64,000 nt of DNA from Hymenopus coronatus (GCA_030762935.1 CM060899.1:61368501-61432500); one strand, 5' to 3'. Shown: positions 1-10,730, counted from the stretch's first letter. Numbers and translations: made by a program. Notes: generated by a model not told the origin, from the sequence alone.

Positions 1-663
1 TAGTGAACCGCCGAAAATAATACGCTTTTTTCATTTTTAGAGAATCCAGTTTCACAGATATTTATTTATTTAGTTTATTACTTTTAAAAATCAGTTTGAC
101 CGATGCAAGTGAAAACATTCTTCTGTGTATTACTTAAAAAAAGAGCACAAAATAACGAATTTCTGCCATTTATGCGTCAGTGGAATCTCTTTCAGAAATA
201 AAATTGCAAAGCAATGCTCAGTATTTTAAAATAGAGTAACATTTACACACTTTCTTATCAAGTGAAAAATATTTGCAAAGCGAAATATTTTATCGAGTCG
301 GCGTAGCCGGCCACAAGAGGTATTTGTTTTAAAAGCTCTCAGTAGATGTCACTCACGCCTAAACAATGTAATGAAACATCAGAAGCACTAAAATCTCTTC
401 AACGTTTCTGCCATCTATAGCAAAAATTTCCAACTGCAACTCCTAATAACATCTATGTAATAACCCAACGAGTAATTGCCCGAAAATGTTTCGCTTACTC
501 GCAGATAGGTGGCTGTGTGGTACGTTGTGCGGAAATTTTAGAACATGTATGTTCAATTACGAGGGCCGTTTTTTTTTCAACCTCCGAATCCGGTAGACTA
601 TAAACAAAAGACAAGTTCATAGAAAACAATTATTTTATTACTACAAGTTTTGTACACTTATGG

Positions 664-795
664 TTACTTTTCAACATAATCACCGAAAAGATTGAGACAT
701 TTATCGTACGTGTGCACAAACTTTGCAATACCCGCTTCAAAAAATGTTGCTGCCAATGATTTCAGATGAGCATTGTTTTGAAGATTTTGCAATTA
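664..795 (-). pseudogene. Mariner-like transposase, C-terminal fragment (unit 1)
   Basis: Read on the minus strand, the frame ending at the stop at 664-666 gives HLKSLAATFFEAGIAKF followed by DKCLNLFGDYVEK. This is the typical C-terminus of mariner transposases, where a (Y/W)xKCxxxxGDYxE ending is conserved. Nothing of the catalytic DD(D/E) core is present next to it. About 70 bp below the stop lies a terminus-like GAGGGCCG plus T-run and CAACCTCCG (560-590), which could be the end of the element. The fragment is the same in units 2 and 3. It may come from the same family as the N-terminal fragment at 10355-10730, about 10 kb away on the same strand. Confidence 0.75.
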
Positions 796-947
796 GAGAG
801 GGTCCTGAATACGTTAAATTAACCGTCCCATTCTTAATATACTTTCTCATTGTTGCTCCTTAATCAGAGCACTCTAGAATTAAAACGAGATATATATTCC
901 TTACAACATTCATACACTCTGTGTTACTTTTAATTACACAAATAACA
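796..947. other. Spacer between mariner remnant and family A copy
   Basis: AT-rich; I see no coding signal or known element. Confidence 0.5.
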
Positions 948-1782
948 AATCTGATGTGTTCCATTCCATGCCTTTCTCTATATCGTTGTAACAAATTATT
1001 GTTACCTACTTCATGCTAATTGAGATAAACATTAACAGAAATGCTTTCTTGAAATAATTGAATACACTAGGCTAAAACAATAGTCAAATCTTTTAACACC
1101 TGGTTGCCATGTAGACGAAATCCGTTTCTTTGCATTGCCAGGAGTTGAAAAATTCCCGTATGTGAAAAGTTCAAGTATTTTAAAACTGAATCCAATAACA
1201 AGGAAGATCTCAAAAATGATCAACTCCTCAAAAAAATGTATATGATATAAATTGTGTGTTTTAACGTGATCTGCATATTTTGTGCAGTAAGTTTTTGTCT
1301 ATCTCTTACGGTTTATGAGTTATGCAAAATTCTGCAAAATTCATTCAGAATAAAGAGGTCTTTAGAGGCTATTGCTGGAAAATTCAAGATATATATTTTA
1401 TTTGGCATGTAAATATCTTTAATATACAATATTTTAATCAAAATCGTTAGAGCCATTATTGGAAAAATCAAACATTTTTAAATTTGTTCTATGTAAAGGT
1501 TAGTTTAGGGTGAGGGGATTTTTCTCACAATCTTCGTGTCGCGACCCTGGAATATATTAAACTTAAATACCAAGCTTGGTATTTTACCGACTTTTCGTTT
1601 TTGAGTTTTCATGTTCACAGACACACGGACACACACACTCACAGACCTTTTCCTGAAAATACTTTCTTTTTGGATACAGAGGTCCATAAATCGTGTACTT
1701 CCGGTGAAATCTCGGTATTGAATTTTTGGGTGGAATGCAATACTTCCTCTCTACCCGATGCACATAGTATGTGTTGAGAAAG
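948..1782 (-). mobile_element. Family A repeat, full-length reverse copy (unit 1)
   Basis: This is an unnamed, non-coding element of about 835 bp. In its own orientation it starts ACTTTCTCTA and ends GAGAAAGTCATGTGAATGGA then ACACATCAGATTTTTT. Internal landmarks are a TACCGAGATTTCACCGG block, a (GT)n microsatellite, an AAACGAAAAGTCGGTAAAAT block and a GGGATGCGACACGAAGATTT block. Here it lies reversed and uninterrupted. In units 2 and 3 another copy has inserted into this same copy, so this is the empty site. Open frames inside it are low-complexity translations of the GT run and are not genes. Confidence 0.85.
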
Positions 1783-2950
1783 AAAAATTTTTAAAAGCCA
1801 TAAAAAAAATTAAGGGACATTTATTGTTTCCGTAATGAGTAACAAGACGCATGACATGAGCAGTATGTACCAAATCAAGAGATTTTACATTTTGTATCCT
1901 GGAAACAAAACGTTTGTCTGTTTTTCAAACAGATTTTCTAAGATAGTCTCCAAAATAATTAAAGTGGCTATTCTTTCTTTAAAATTCAGATATTTTATTT
2001 AGGTCATTTAGATTAGATTAGAAAGCATTCTGTAGGTTCGTTTAGGCCAGGAAGCCACTGGGCATAGTATACACGTATACATATGTTTATATACTATGGG
2101 AAAAAAACAACAATGTACAAAGCTCTAGAGCTAAAAGCATGGGTTACAAAAACAACAGAATAAACATATAATCACACCATTTGCTTCTGAGGCCGGTACG
2201 CCGCTGCACTATACTTAGTGTGTTCTATAAAAGCATATGTACTTTCTTTTTTGCACATAAAACAGAGAGTATAAAAAATTGGTGTTAAAATGTATAAATA
2301 AATATAATTTCATTATATGTAACACTGATGCAATGTCAAATGATAGTTTTCTAATTATCGACATAACACTTACTACTAGTAATTATATAAAACTAAAATA
2401 TGATTATTGTATTATGTACTCTTCATAAATGTCAACAAATTACAATACATACTTACAAATATGTTATAGAATTTACAATGCAAAAATGTACAATTATGCA
2501 CTAGAGTGTAAAATATCAAAGCAACAGGCTTTACAGATCTTGTGTCATTGCTCCTCGTATTCATCGAGGCATATCCTAATCAATGATTCCATAATATATA
2601 ATTAGCCTGCATTATTAATAACAAACTTTCTATTTGCTAATTCAAATTTTAATTTGAAAATTCCATTGTGATGAAAGTCTAGTGTAAAACTTCCATAGAC
2701 AATCCAGATTTGAAATCTGCTAGATTGCTGAGGTTTTGACTTCTTCTTGGAAGCACTGGGGTTTAGCTTCACAGAAGCTTTGACTAAGCCCTGTTATTGC
2801 TCTGCAGTCACGGCCATTTGGCAGCTCTAACGGAGAATAACAAAAGTAGTGAATCCAGATCACATATGGAAGTAATGCCAAACGTGCTATCTTTCTATAA
2901 TATCAGTTGCCTTATTTTCAAATTTAATTTGTAAACTTCTTCCTGCTTTT
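1783..2950. other. AT-rich inter-element stretch
   Basis: Found in all three units (27289-28440 and 47322-48470). I see no recognisable gene. There is an inverted repeat CATAGTATA / TATACTATG (2063-2071 and 2090-2098, 18-nt spacer). On the minus strand a frame of about 60 codons without an ATG lies around 2625-2800, well conserved between units, but it matches nothing I know. Confidence 0.5.
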
Positions 2951-3665
2951 ACTTTCTCTACACATACTATGTGTATAGTACATAGTTTATAGAGAAGGTA
3001 TTGCACTCCACCCAAAAATTCGATACCGAGATTTCACCGGAAATATACGTTTTAGGGTCCCTATTACAAAAAAAGAGTCCGTATGTGTGTGTGTGTCCGT
3101 GAACACGATAGCTCAAAAACGAAAAGTCGGTTAAGCGCCAAACTTGGTATTTAAGTTTAGTATCTTCCAGGGATGCAACACGAAGATTTTGAGAAAAATC
3201 CCCTCACCACAAACTATTCTTTACATGAAAAAAAATTTCGAAAATTGTGATTTTCTAAAAAATGGCTCTAACGATTTTGATTAAAATTTCGTATATTAAA
3301 GATATTTACCTGACAAATAAAATGTATAGTTTGAATTTTATGGGAATAGCCTCTGAAGACTACTTTATTCTGGATGAATTTTACGGAATTTTGCATAACT
3401 GCTAAACCATATGAGATGGACAAAAACTTACCATACAAAAAATGTAGAGCTAATTAAAACACAGAATTTATCTTATATACATTTTTCGTGGATTTGATCG
3501 TTTTTAAGATATTTCTTGTTTTTTGTTTCAGCTTTGAAAAACATACTTTTCTCTTGCAGAAATTTGTCAACTGCTGTCCATACTCACAAAGGAACTTCAG
3601 TTACATAGCAACCAACTTTTGACTATCATTTTAACCTATGGTACTTCCTTATTCTGCTTCCGCGC
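2951..3665 (+). mobile_element. Family A repeat, forward copy, 3' truncated (unit 1)
   Basis: It begins ACTTTCTCTA and follows the family through the ACCGAGATTTCACCGG block, the GT run and the CTCTAACGATTTTGATTAAA block, then stops near 3665, where sequence switches to a GC-rich CGCGCAGCGGAGCGC tract. At the matching place units 2 and 3 instead hold a reverse partial copy (28871-29262 and 48881-49262). This locus has therefore been rearranged. Confidence 0.8.
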
Positions 3666-3783
3666 AGCGGAGCGCACTTGAACTCCTTTTGTCATGCCCA
3701 AATGATAGGTTCTTATCATTCCATTTGTATTGCTTTTGAGTGTGAAATAACAATTGAGAAAGAGTATTAATTAAAATAAAATG

Positions 3784-3795
3784 TTTTTTTTTTTT
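3784..3795. repeat. Poly-T run of 12 (31 in unit 2, 7 in unit 3)
   Basis: A T homopolymer is followed immediately by ACATGCTTCTTAC in all units. Read on the minus strand it would be a poly-A run ending a conserved segment, as expected for a retroposed transcript tail, but I see no parent sequence. Confidence 0.6.
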
Positions 3796-4034
3796 ACATG
3801 CTTCTTACAATGATAATAGTATCCGACTGGCAAGCAGTCCCTGACTATATATAAATGGTGTTATAAACAGTTAATGAATGCTTATAATTTTCCTAAAATT
3901 TAGGACAGGTTATTAATCAGGGAAATCAGTGCGTCCGATATATGGTAGACTCGTGAGCTTAAGTGTAGCTTCTGTGTAATGGCTTAACCACAGAGAATAC
4001 CCTTCAATACTAATACAGGAAAGTCGGCTAAAAA

Positions 4035-4240
4035 ATTGGCGACAAGGAACACCAACGATCCTAGTGCAGCGGTCTGGAGTACTGTTGGTAGCTGTATAAG
4101 TAAGTATGGTGTAAGAGGGGTTTAGATTTATTTTTTCCGATTTTAGACAGTGAATACTTGGCAAAAATAATGCTGTCTCCTTCTTTCGATTTCCTCGAGA
4201 TAAAGACATGTAAGCACTGCTTTAATGCACAAGATCAGCT
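4035..4240 (+). other. Candidate exon-intron-exon remnant (unit 1)
   Basis: A frame reading ATRNTNDPSAAVWSTVGSC is followed by GTAAGT (4100) and then, 47 bp later, by a pyrimidine tract ending TTTTAG (4141-4146). The same donor, intron length and acceptor occur at 30006-30052 and 50013-50059. Here the upstream ATG is lost (ATTGGCG rather than ATGGCG). I do not recognise the peptide. It could be a captured gene 5' end or coincidence. Confidence 0.3.
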
Positions 4241-4333
4241 ATTCTCCACGAGGTTACAATTTGATAAAGTCATTAAGAAAATATTCAAAATTGCACAATC
4301 ACAACAATTATTGGAGTCATAATACATAAGTAA

Positions 4334-4883
4334 TGTACAATAGTTATGGCTAAATGCGTTGGTTGAGGCTTGCTTTCTCTTATAGACAATGTTAGGTTAA
4401 GATAGCTCTAAAGGTGAAACGTCACAGGAGATCCGGATTTTAAAGCGTTGAAAAGCATAACATATTGAGATTAGAAATCTGCTATACCTACCTATTCGTC
4501 ATAGGGCCCTAAAAGTTTGCAATAGACCAGTAATTGCAAAAGGCAATTGTCTTGACAAAATAACCAAATGCGGATCGCGTGTGGAAGTAAGTGGAGGTTA
4601 ATATACTTTGTACAATAGTTATGGCTAAATGCGTTGGTTGAGGCTTGCTTTCTCTTATAGACAATGTTAGGTTAAGATAGCTCTAAAGGTGAAACGTCAC
4701 AGGAGATCCGGATTTTAAAGCGTTGAAAAGCATAACATATTGAGATTAGAAATCTGCTATACCTACCTATTCGTCATAGGGCCCTAAAAGTTTGCAATAG
4801 ACCAGTAATTGCAAAAGGCAATTGTCTTGACAAAATAACCAAATGCGGATCGCGTGTGGAAGTAAGTGGAGGTTAATATACTT
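4334..4883 (+). repeat. 275-bp perfect tandem duplication (unit 1 only)
   Basis: The segment starting TGTACAATAGTTATGGC at 4334 is repeated from 4609 with no difference that I can see by eye. Units 2 and 3 have one copy of this segment, and in them a SINE sits inside it (at GGAGATC). The identity of the two copies implies a recent event or an assembly duplication. Confidence 0.93.
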
Positions 4884-5640
4884 TAATATATAAATTGGTA
4901 ACTAAAGGAAGTATTGGTTTAAGTTAGCTCTCAATTATATATCTTAGCTTAGAAGGAACCTAAAAAAATCCTGCTTTTCTCCATAACACACTTGGGAGTT
5001 TCTGATTTTCGTTTTTTCGGCACAAACAATTGTGTTATAATTAGATTTTATTTGCAGCACCGAAATATATTTAATTTAAAAGTTAACTTTAGAGTATATA
5101 TTAACATTTTTACCGTTCAAATTCTTCCCGGAAAGTACGCCTAAATGTAGGTTAAATAAACAATTTTATTGTGTGATCTGTAAAGGTTAACTCAACTGAT
5201 ACTCGAAATATATCAAAGCTTGCTTCCTTGCTTTTGACTGACATTGAACAGAAAATGCTAAATTGGAGTATTTATTCTGATTTTAATAGAAATCGGGTGT
5301 AGCAGTATTATTTCCATCGATTTATATCAGCTGATGTGTGTATTTCAGACCGCTAGACTAGAGGGTAGCACCATCTCATGTCGCCAGCCCCTTCCAATGC
5401 AATGTTAATTTGAGGAAGTTTCCTGTATTAGTAATGAAGCGTATTTGACCATTGGAATGTGGCGGATGGTTTAGTTTGGGTAATTTGAGATTTCGGGTGA
5501 TGAGGTTAAGCAGATAGTGCTAAATAGGTTCCACGAACGGTTGCATTTTTCAGGAACAAGCTTCCTTTTCCTCTACTCCAATTTTAGTGTCTTGTATCTT
5601 ACCTTGTAGAATGTTCTACAAAGTATATAATAGCACTTTA
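4884..5640. other. AT-rich stretch without recognised gene
   Basis: Collinear with 30831-31690 and 50840-51610. Unit 1 lacks about 110 bp that in units 2 and 3 contain an ATGGCAACTG start-like site (30956, 50962). No coding signal was recognised. Confidence 0.5.
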
Positions 5641-5689
5641 ATGCCATCTGTTATTGACCAAAGTTGAAATAGTTCAGGTCTCTTCCTAT

Positions 5690-5970
5690 AGATGGCAGCG
5701 CCCCGAGAGAAAGACATGCTCTTGTGGCAAGGAAGTTAGAAATAAAAGCAAATAAGACAATATTCCCCAATAAAACAAAAAAAAAACCACTATTTTATGT
5801 ATCGGAAGATTTAGTATAATTACGTTTTCTTGCAAATCCATGAAGCTGCATTATCAACCAAACCACCAGTTTATAAACTCCTCTTAATTTTATATTTCAT
5901 CCAGTTGTTGAAGTTGTCGCTAGATGGCAGTAACACAGCCTAAATTACAAGCCGGACGTTCCTGCCATCT
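5690..5970. promoter_or_regulatory. Cluster of three AGATGGCAG / CTGCCATCT words (unit 1)
   Basis: Exact 9-mers lie at 5690-5698, 5922-5930 and (reverse) 5962-5970. The middle one sits in CGCTAGATGGCAGT, which resembles the core of CTCF-type sites. More copies lie at 408-416, 20967-20975 and 20998-21006. Whether anything binds here cannot be seen from sequence. Confidence 0.4.
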
Positions 5971-6013
5971 ACTGATCTTAAGTTCACATCTTTACATCCT
6001 ATGAGTAAATTGC

Positions 6014-6080
6014 AGGGGGCGAGGCATTCAGCCAGTTTTAGGGAAAACAGTATCCATTGGCTGCGAGGCTTATGACGTCA
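6014..6080 (+). promoter_or_regulatory. Promoter-like segment: inverted CCAAT box and CRE (unit 1)
   Basis: A GC-rich stretch (GCAGGGGGCGAGGC) is followed by ATTGG (6056-6060) and TGACGTCA (6073-6080), then CpG-rich GCGCACGGATGCG. In units 2 and 3 the first block is a perfect GC box, GGGGGCGGGG. No obvious coding exon follows. Confidence 0.35.
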
Positions 6081-6099
6081 GCGCACGGATGCGTAGAGT

Positions 6100-6772
6100 T
6101 TCTGGGAGATCCATACATATTAGACGTGTTTGTGTGCACGCGAGTGTATATATATATATCTTATATGTAAACAGGTTATTCAAATAAAATAACATTCAAA
6201 TTAGCAGATAAAAATTTGGTCAAATGTAACTAAAACGTTTGCCTTATTATATTATGACATATTACTTAACTTAGCCTGTACAGTATCAAAATATTGTTTA
6301 AAATGAAAAAGAAGTGTGTCGAATTCGCTAATAAAGTAATTAAATTCTACAACATTAAAATTAATAAGAGTATTATAAAGAAGTATTTTTCTTTGCAAAC
6401 AATGGCGTGATGATTGCAAAATTACACAAGGCCATTAGATATTATTTTCATAAAGCAAAACAACTTTTCAAAAACTTCCATTACAAACGCTAGAAGCTCA
6501 TTTCACCTGAGAAGTGCAGACTGCGTCAAATTTACAGCTGATTAAACTGATTCAGTCAATCCACTGCGCACTGAAAATTTCCTTTTTCCTGAAAAGCGAT
6601 GTTTGTAGGATTATTATTTTATACCTAGACCATTCGATATTGTTTTCAATAAGCCAGGTGAAGTAAAAAAACTACATTTTAGAAACAGTAGAAGATTTTT
6701 TTTTTTTTTTTCGTTTGAGCACTGCATTTATAACAATTTTATTGAAGATGAAGCTACCCATAGTTGATTTTT
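6100..6772. other. AT-rich stretch
   Basis: Unit 1 has about 200 bp here (about 6121-6340, including a TATATATATA run) that is absent from units 2 and 3. A poly-T run of 15 lies near 6697. No gene recognised. Confidence 0.5.
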
Positions 6773-7502
6773 TATTTTCTCTACAAGCTCTATGTACATA
6801 GTGTATAGAGAACATTTGATACCGAGATTTCACCGGAAATATATGTTTTAGGGTCCCATGTATCCAAAAAAAAGCATTTTCAGGAAAAGGTCCGTGTATG
6901 TGTGAGCCCATGTATCTGTGAACACAATAAATTAAAAGTCGGTAAAATACCAAACTTGGTTTTAAGTTTAGTATCTTCTAGGGATGCGACTCGAAGATTT
7001 TCAGAAGATTCCCCCCACCCCAAACTACTCTTTACATGGAACTTTATTCTAAAATTTTGATTTTTTCAAAAATGACTCTAACGATTTTGATTAAAATTTC
7101 GTATATTAAAAATATTTACCTGACGAATAAAATGCATATCTTGAATTTTCTGGGAGTAACCTCTGAAGACTACTTTATTCTGAATGAATTTTACGAAATT
7201 TTGCATAACTGCTAAACCATAAGAGATGGACAAAAATGTAGAGCACGTTAAAACACACAATTTATGTTATATACATTTTTTTCGTGGATTTGATTTTTTT
7301 GCGTTATTCCTTGTTTTTGATTTCACCTTTAAAAACTTATACCTTTCTCATACAGGAATTTGTCGACTCCTGTCCATACAAAGAAAGGAACTTCAGTCAC
7401 ATAGCAACCAGCTTTTGACTATCAAAGAAGCCAGTAATAAGACTATTTCTGTTATTTTTTTTTTTTTTCGATTAGCATGAAGTAAATAGAAGCATAAGCT
7501 TT
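6773..7502 (+). mobile_element. Family A repeat, forward copy cut at 3' end by deletion (unit 1)
   Basis: The copy runs from the TTTTCTCTA start through the internal blocks to AGCATAAGCTTT, then jumps to CTGACCGAATGG. In units 2 and 3 the element continues to its normal GAGAAAGTCATG end. The break inside a known element shows that unit 1 lost sequence here, rather than units 2 and 3 gaining it. Confidence 0.85.
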
Positions 7503-8020
7503 CTGACCGAATGGTTCAAAAAGTCAAACGGGTAAAGGTTTTCATCTGTTTTCAGCTGATGTACCAACTTAACTCCCAGCTGTCAAGTTCAAGGATTCAG
7601 CGGCGGGGGTATACCTTGAGTAAACTGCGCAGTTTGCGTTTTTAGTTGCTGTTAATAAACTGCTACTCCTTCAAACAACTGATTTTGCTATCTGTTGGTA
7701 ACACATATCGTATGTACCTAATAATGGTAGGTTTTCCAGTTTTATAATCTCGGGTATTCCCGAGATGAACTTACCATCACCGTATTTCAGTTTCACCTGA
7801 GTTTAGATTTCATGCAGTTTATGTGTGCACTAACGCGGCTCTATGACAGGTTCATAAAAATTATTTGACTTATTGGCAAATGTGGAGCTGTCACAAAAGC
7901 AATTATTATGTTTAAGCTCATTAAAAATTGTGTGAGTATATGGAAACTTGTATAAGAATTTAACATTTAAACAGTGCACAAAATGGCGGAATTGGCGGCC
8001 AATCTAGAATTTAGACTGGG
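7503..8020. other. Inter-element stretch after the unit 1 deletion
   Basis: Collinear with 36148-36690 and 56127-56654. It contains a short palindromic ATCTCGGGTATTCCCGAGAT (about 7747-7766). No gene recognised. An ATGGCGGAATTGGCGG start-like site lies at 7983. Confidence 0.5.
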
Positions 8021-8945
8021 GCGATTCATGAACGTATCGTTCATATGAACGACTACAGAGAAAGAATCGTATGAATGGTGTCTATCTTGGCATGAATCGT
8101 CGTTCAAAAAAGAATCGCATGAATCGAAAAAATCGTATGAGTCGAAAAGAATAGCATGAATCGTGTCAACCATAGCAGATATTGTCGTTCAAAAAGAATC
8201 GCAGATTTGAAGAATCGTGATCAGTATTGGGATTTGTCTTTCTTTTGCTTACACCTTTCGAAGTACCAAACCGAATTTCGACGAAAACTGCCGAGTGCGC
8301 ACGATGACGTGTACAGGGATTTATAACCATTTATTTTATTGTGAGAAAATAAATAGTGCTGAGGCTATGAAGATAAATATAAGAATATATAACAATATAA
8401 AATATACATAAGAAAACGAACATTGCTTAAATTGCCACGAGCGTCGTTATATTGTTTAGGGATGAATTATTGTACACATGAAAGGCGCATTTACAACTGT
8501 TTTATATACACATATATTTATTTTTGCAGTATCTTAAATATAACTAGCTCCACCATAATAGGTATAGGAACATACTATTCTAATACATTAAACTTCCCTC
8601 GAATATTCCTGAAGAAAATTATTCTGGGGACTAGCGTTGCCTTATAATGACGCATTTACAAAAATTAAATAACTTACTGGCGCGCACAACCAGTTGATGA
8701 ATAATTACTCTGCGTATTTACATTTCACAAATACCGCCATGTAGTCGAAGTTTAGGTGTCAATTTTAGGCTTAAACAAACCTTTTTTTTCTCGAATAACG
8801 GAGAAAATTTTACCAAATAAGCTTTATTTTAAATTTCTGTTTTATGTTTAAGGAGCTACTATCATGAATAATGGCTACAATTAATACATCGTGAACGACT
8901 CCATAAATTGGTTCAATGCTCATGAACGAATCGTCGATTCTATCG
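8021..8945. repeat. Candidate non-autonomous element with GAATCG/TGAACG word clusters (unit 1)
   Basis: At the left (8021-8230) the words GAATCG, ATGAATCG and TGAACG occur about nine times in 210 bp. At the right (8890-8945) GTGAACGA, ATGAACGAATCG and CGATTC recur. Such subterminal word clusters are seen in hAT-type elements, but I could not define clean terminal repeats or a target duplication. The middle is AT-rich, with no transposase. Confidence 0.4.
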
Positions 8946-9519
8946 CTCTATATAAACTGCTCGGTCTCACTCTGACAGTTAGCAACTAAGCTCAAAGTGC
9001 GTTAACTACATGCCACAGTACTAATATGGACCACACTGACATATGTGTGATCCTGTTCTAAAAATTTGTATCAATATTTCCAAGTAAATTGTAGTATTCA
9101 GGATTTATAAATATAACTTTGCATTGCATACTTATACTTATAACTGTTGAGTTCAGATGCTCCCTTTCATAATTCTTTTGCAATATTATCTGTTCTTACG
9201 ATTTAACAATCATGTAGATAATTACATAAGTTTTAAATAAATGGATTAATAACAAAAATATATTATGAATTTCAATTATGCATCAGCTTATAAAATTGTT
9301 GTTTCTTTTCTTAATACAACCAATATTAATACCTGTGCTGTTATCTATACAGCAACAGAGTGAAATAGTTCTGGACTGGATTGGGAGATGGCGTTAACGC
9401 AGACTGTTATAGACAAGTGCTGAGAGTATTCGACTGCAAAATATCGATGTATTCAATTCTTGCTTCTTCTCGAGATATTTCAAAACCTGATTACTGTATT
9501 TCAATCCTTCAATAGAATG
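8946..9519. other. AT-rich stretch
   Basis: No gene or element recognised. Collinear with 37612-38142 and 57581-58114. Confidence 0.5.
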
Positions 9520-9671
9520 GGATCAAGTACACGGTTCTCGATTGTGAATGTTGTATTCAAATGTTGCACTCGGATAGTTGCAGGTGCACCGAACTGAATC
9601 GAGATCCAGTCTCCAGATGGTGCTGGCATAGCTACACCTAAATGTAGCTCATCAATACGCTTGGACACTTG
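9520..9671 (-). other. Candidate host-gene exon fragment (unit 1)
   Basis: On the minus strand a splice-acceptor-like CTCTTCCTAG is followed at once by an open frame starting QVSKRIDELHLGVAMPA and containing SGDWISIQFGAPA and NTTFTIENRVLDP. Over about 150 bp I see one difference from units 2 and 3, which changes Pro to Thr. The peptide looks protein-like but I cannot name it. In unit 1 the frame closes a few codons after DPI. It could be an exon carried by the repeat, or chance. Confidence 0.35.
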
Positions 9672-10354
9672 CTAGGAAGAGCGCAGGAGTGTGCTCATTG
9701 ATAATAAACAGCTTGACTCATAAATAATTCTTTTTATTTTGTAACAGAAATGTCACTTATTCACATCCTATAGTTTATAATATTTTACGTTGTTCATTGT
9801 CAATGTGTATAGTGCATGTAAACACGCAGAGAATGTACAAAATTAAAACTAAGTACGCACGTGTTAAATAATATACCTTAACATTTCTGTGTTCAAACAA
9901 AATGGTTTCCTGTCATGATTATTTTTCGAATCACTGCAACATACAAATTACAACAATTAAAGTCATGTGCGCAGCATTGAATTGTTTAGGAATAAAAGGT
10001 CCAAAGCAGTACTACAGGGTCATCATTTTATATGGTAACCCACCCGCGCGCTGTCTAACAATGCGCGAGAGAGCCGGGAGTTGCCGGGAAAACTTTACGG
10101 GCAGAGGCGGACTACAAACCTTACCTTATATTAGATGTTGGGAATGTTTATCCTTTTCCTCTCAAACAAGCATCGTAACTCTTAAAAATGTTGTCAGTCA
10201 CTCGCTGGAGCCCAGTATCGACTGTGGTGAGTATTCACATGCCATTTAAGTAAAATCAAGATTCGTCATAGTAAAACAAAATATGAGAGTTAATGAAGCC
10301 CCTTTCTACTATTTGAAAAAACAAACAAAAAACAATGGCAATAATTCTCACGTT
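9672..10354. other. Stretch without recognised gene
   Basis: Contains a GC-richer tract (10040-10110, CGCGCGCTGTCTAAC...) conserved in all units, and a plus-strand frame (9902-10249) whose MCAALNC start faintly resembles a zinc-finger opening, but nothing that continues as one. I do not call a gene. Confidence 0.5.
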
Positions 10355-10730
10355 TACCGGGGTTATTTGCTTTTAATGCTTGTACTCGTGCGCAGTTTCA
10401 ACAGACGTGTGGTATTTCTAGTAGAAGATGGAGATACACGTGCTTGCTGCGCTAATTTGTTCAGCTATTTTCGAGGCGAAAGATTCAAAGTGGCACCAAT
10501 TTCATCCAGTTTATTTTCCTTTGACACTGACCTTCCCCTAGAATGTTTGTTGTCCAACACTGAACCGAAGCTTCAAATTTATTAACGACCGCGTCTACAG
10601 TTTTTCTTGCAGATGGCACAGAGTATGTAAACTTTTCAGCAAACTCCCTGCGAACACGGCGAGCAGATTTATGCTTAAAGTAAACATTATAAACACACAC
10701 GCGTTCTTCCACAGTCAAATGACGCACCAT
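10355..10730 (-). pseudogene. Mariner-like transposase, N-terminal DNA-binding region (unit 1)
   Basis: The minus-strand frame from the ATG at 10728-10730 starts MVRHLTVEERVCVYNVYFK, with SARRVRREFAEKF and SARKTVDAVVNKFE. This is the DUF4817-type helix-turn-helix of insect mariner-like transposases. A one-base loss after FEA shifts the frame relative to unit 3. Further on, past an in-frame TAG (10465-10467), the sequence still encodes LNKLAQQARVSPSSTRNTTR, matching the second helix-turn-helix. The catalytic core is absent. Confidence 0.75.

Noticed and set aside
3913..4209. 98-codon minus-strand frame
   Set aside because: It runs antisense through the candidate exon region, is broken in units 2 and 3, and has no recognisable domain.
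8217..8647. Two adjacent plus-strand frames conserved in all units
   Set aside because: AT-rich, no domain, conservation equal to surrounding DNA; they lie within a probable non-autonomous repeat.
9902..10249. 115-codon plus-strand frame with MCAALNC start, faintly THAP-like
   Set aside because: None of the later THAP residues (W, CxxH, AVPxxF) follow, and the frame is disrupted in unit 2.
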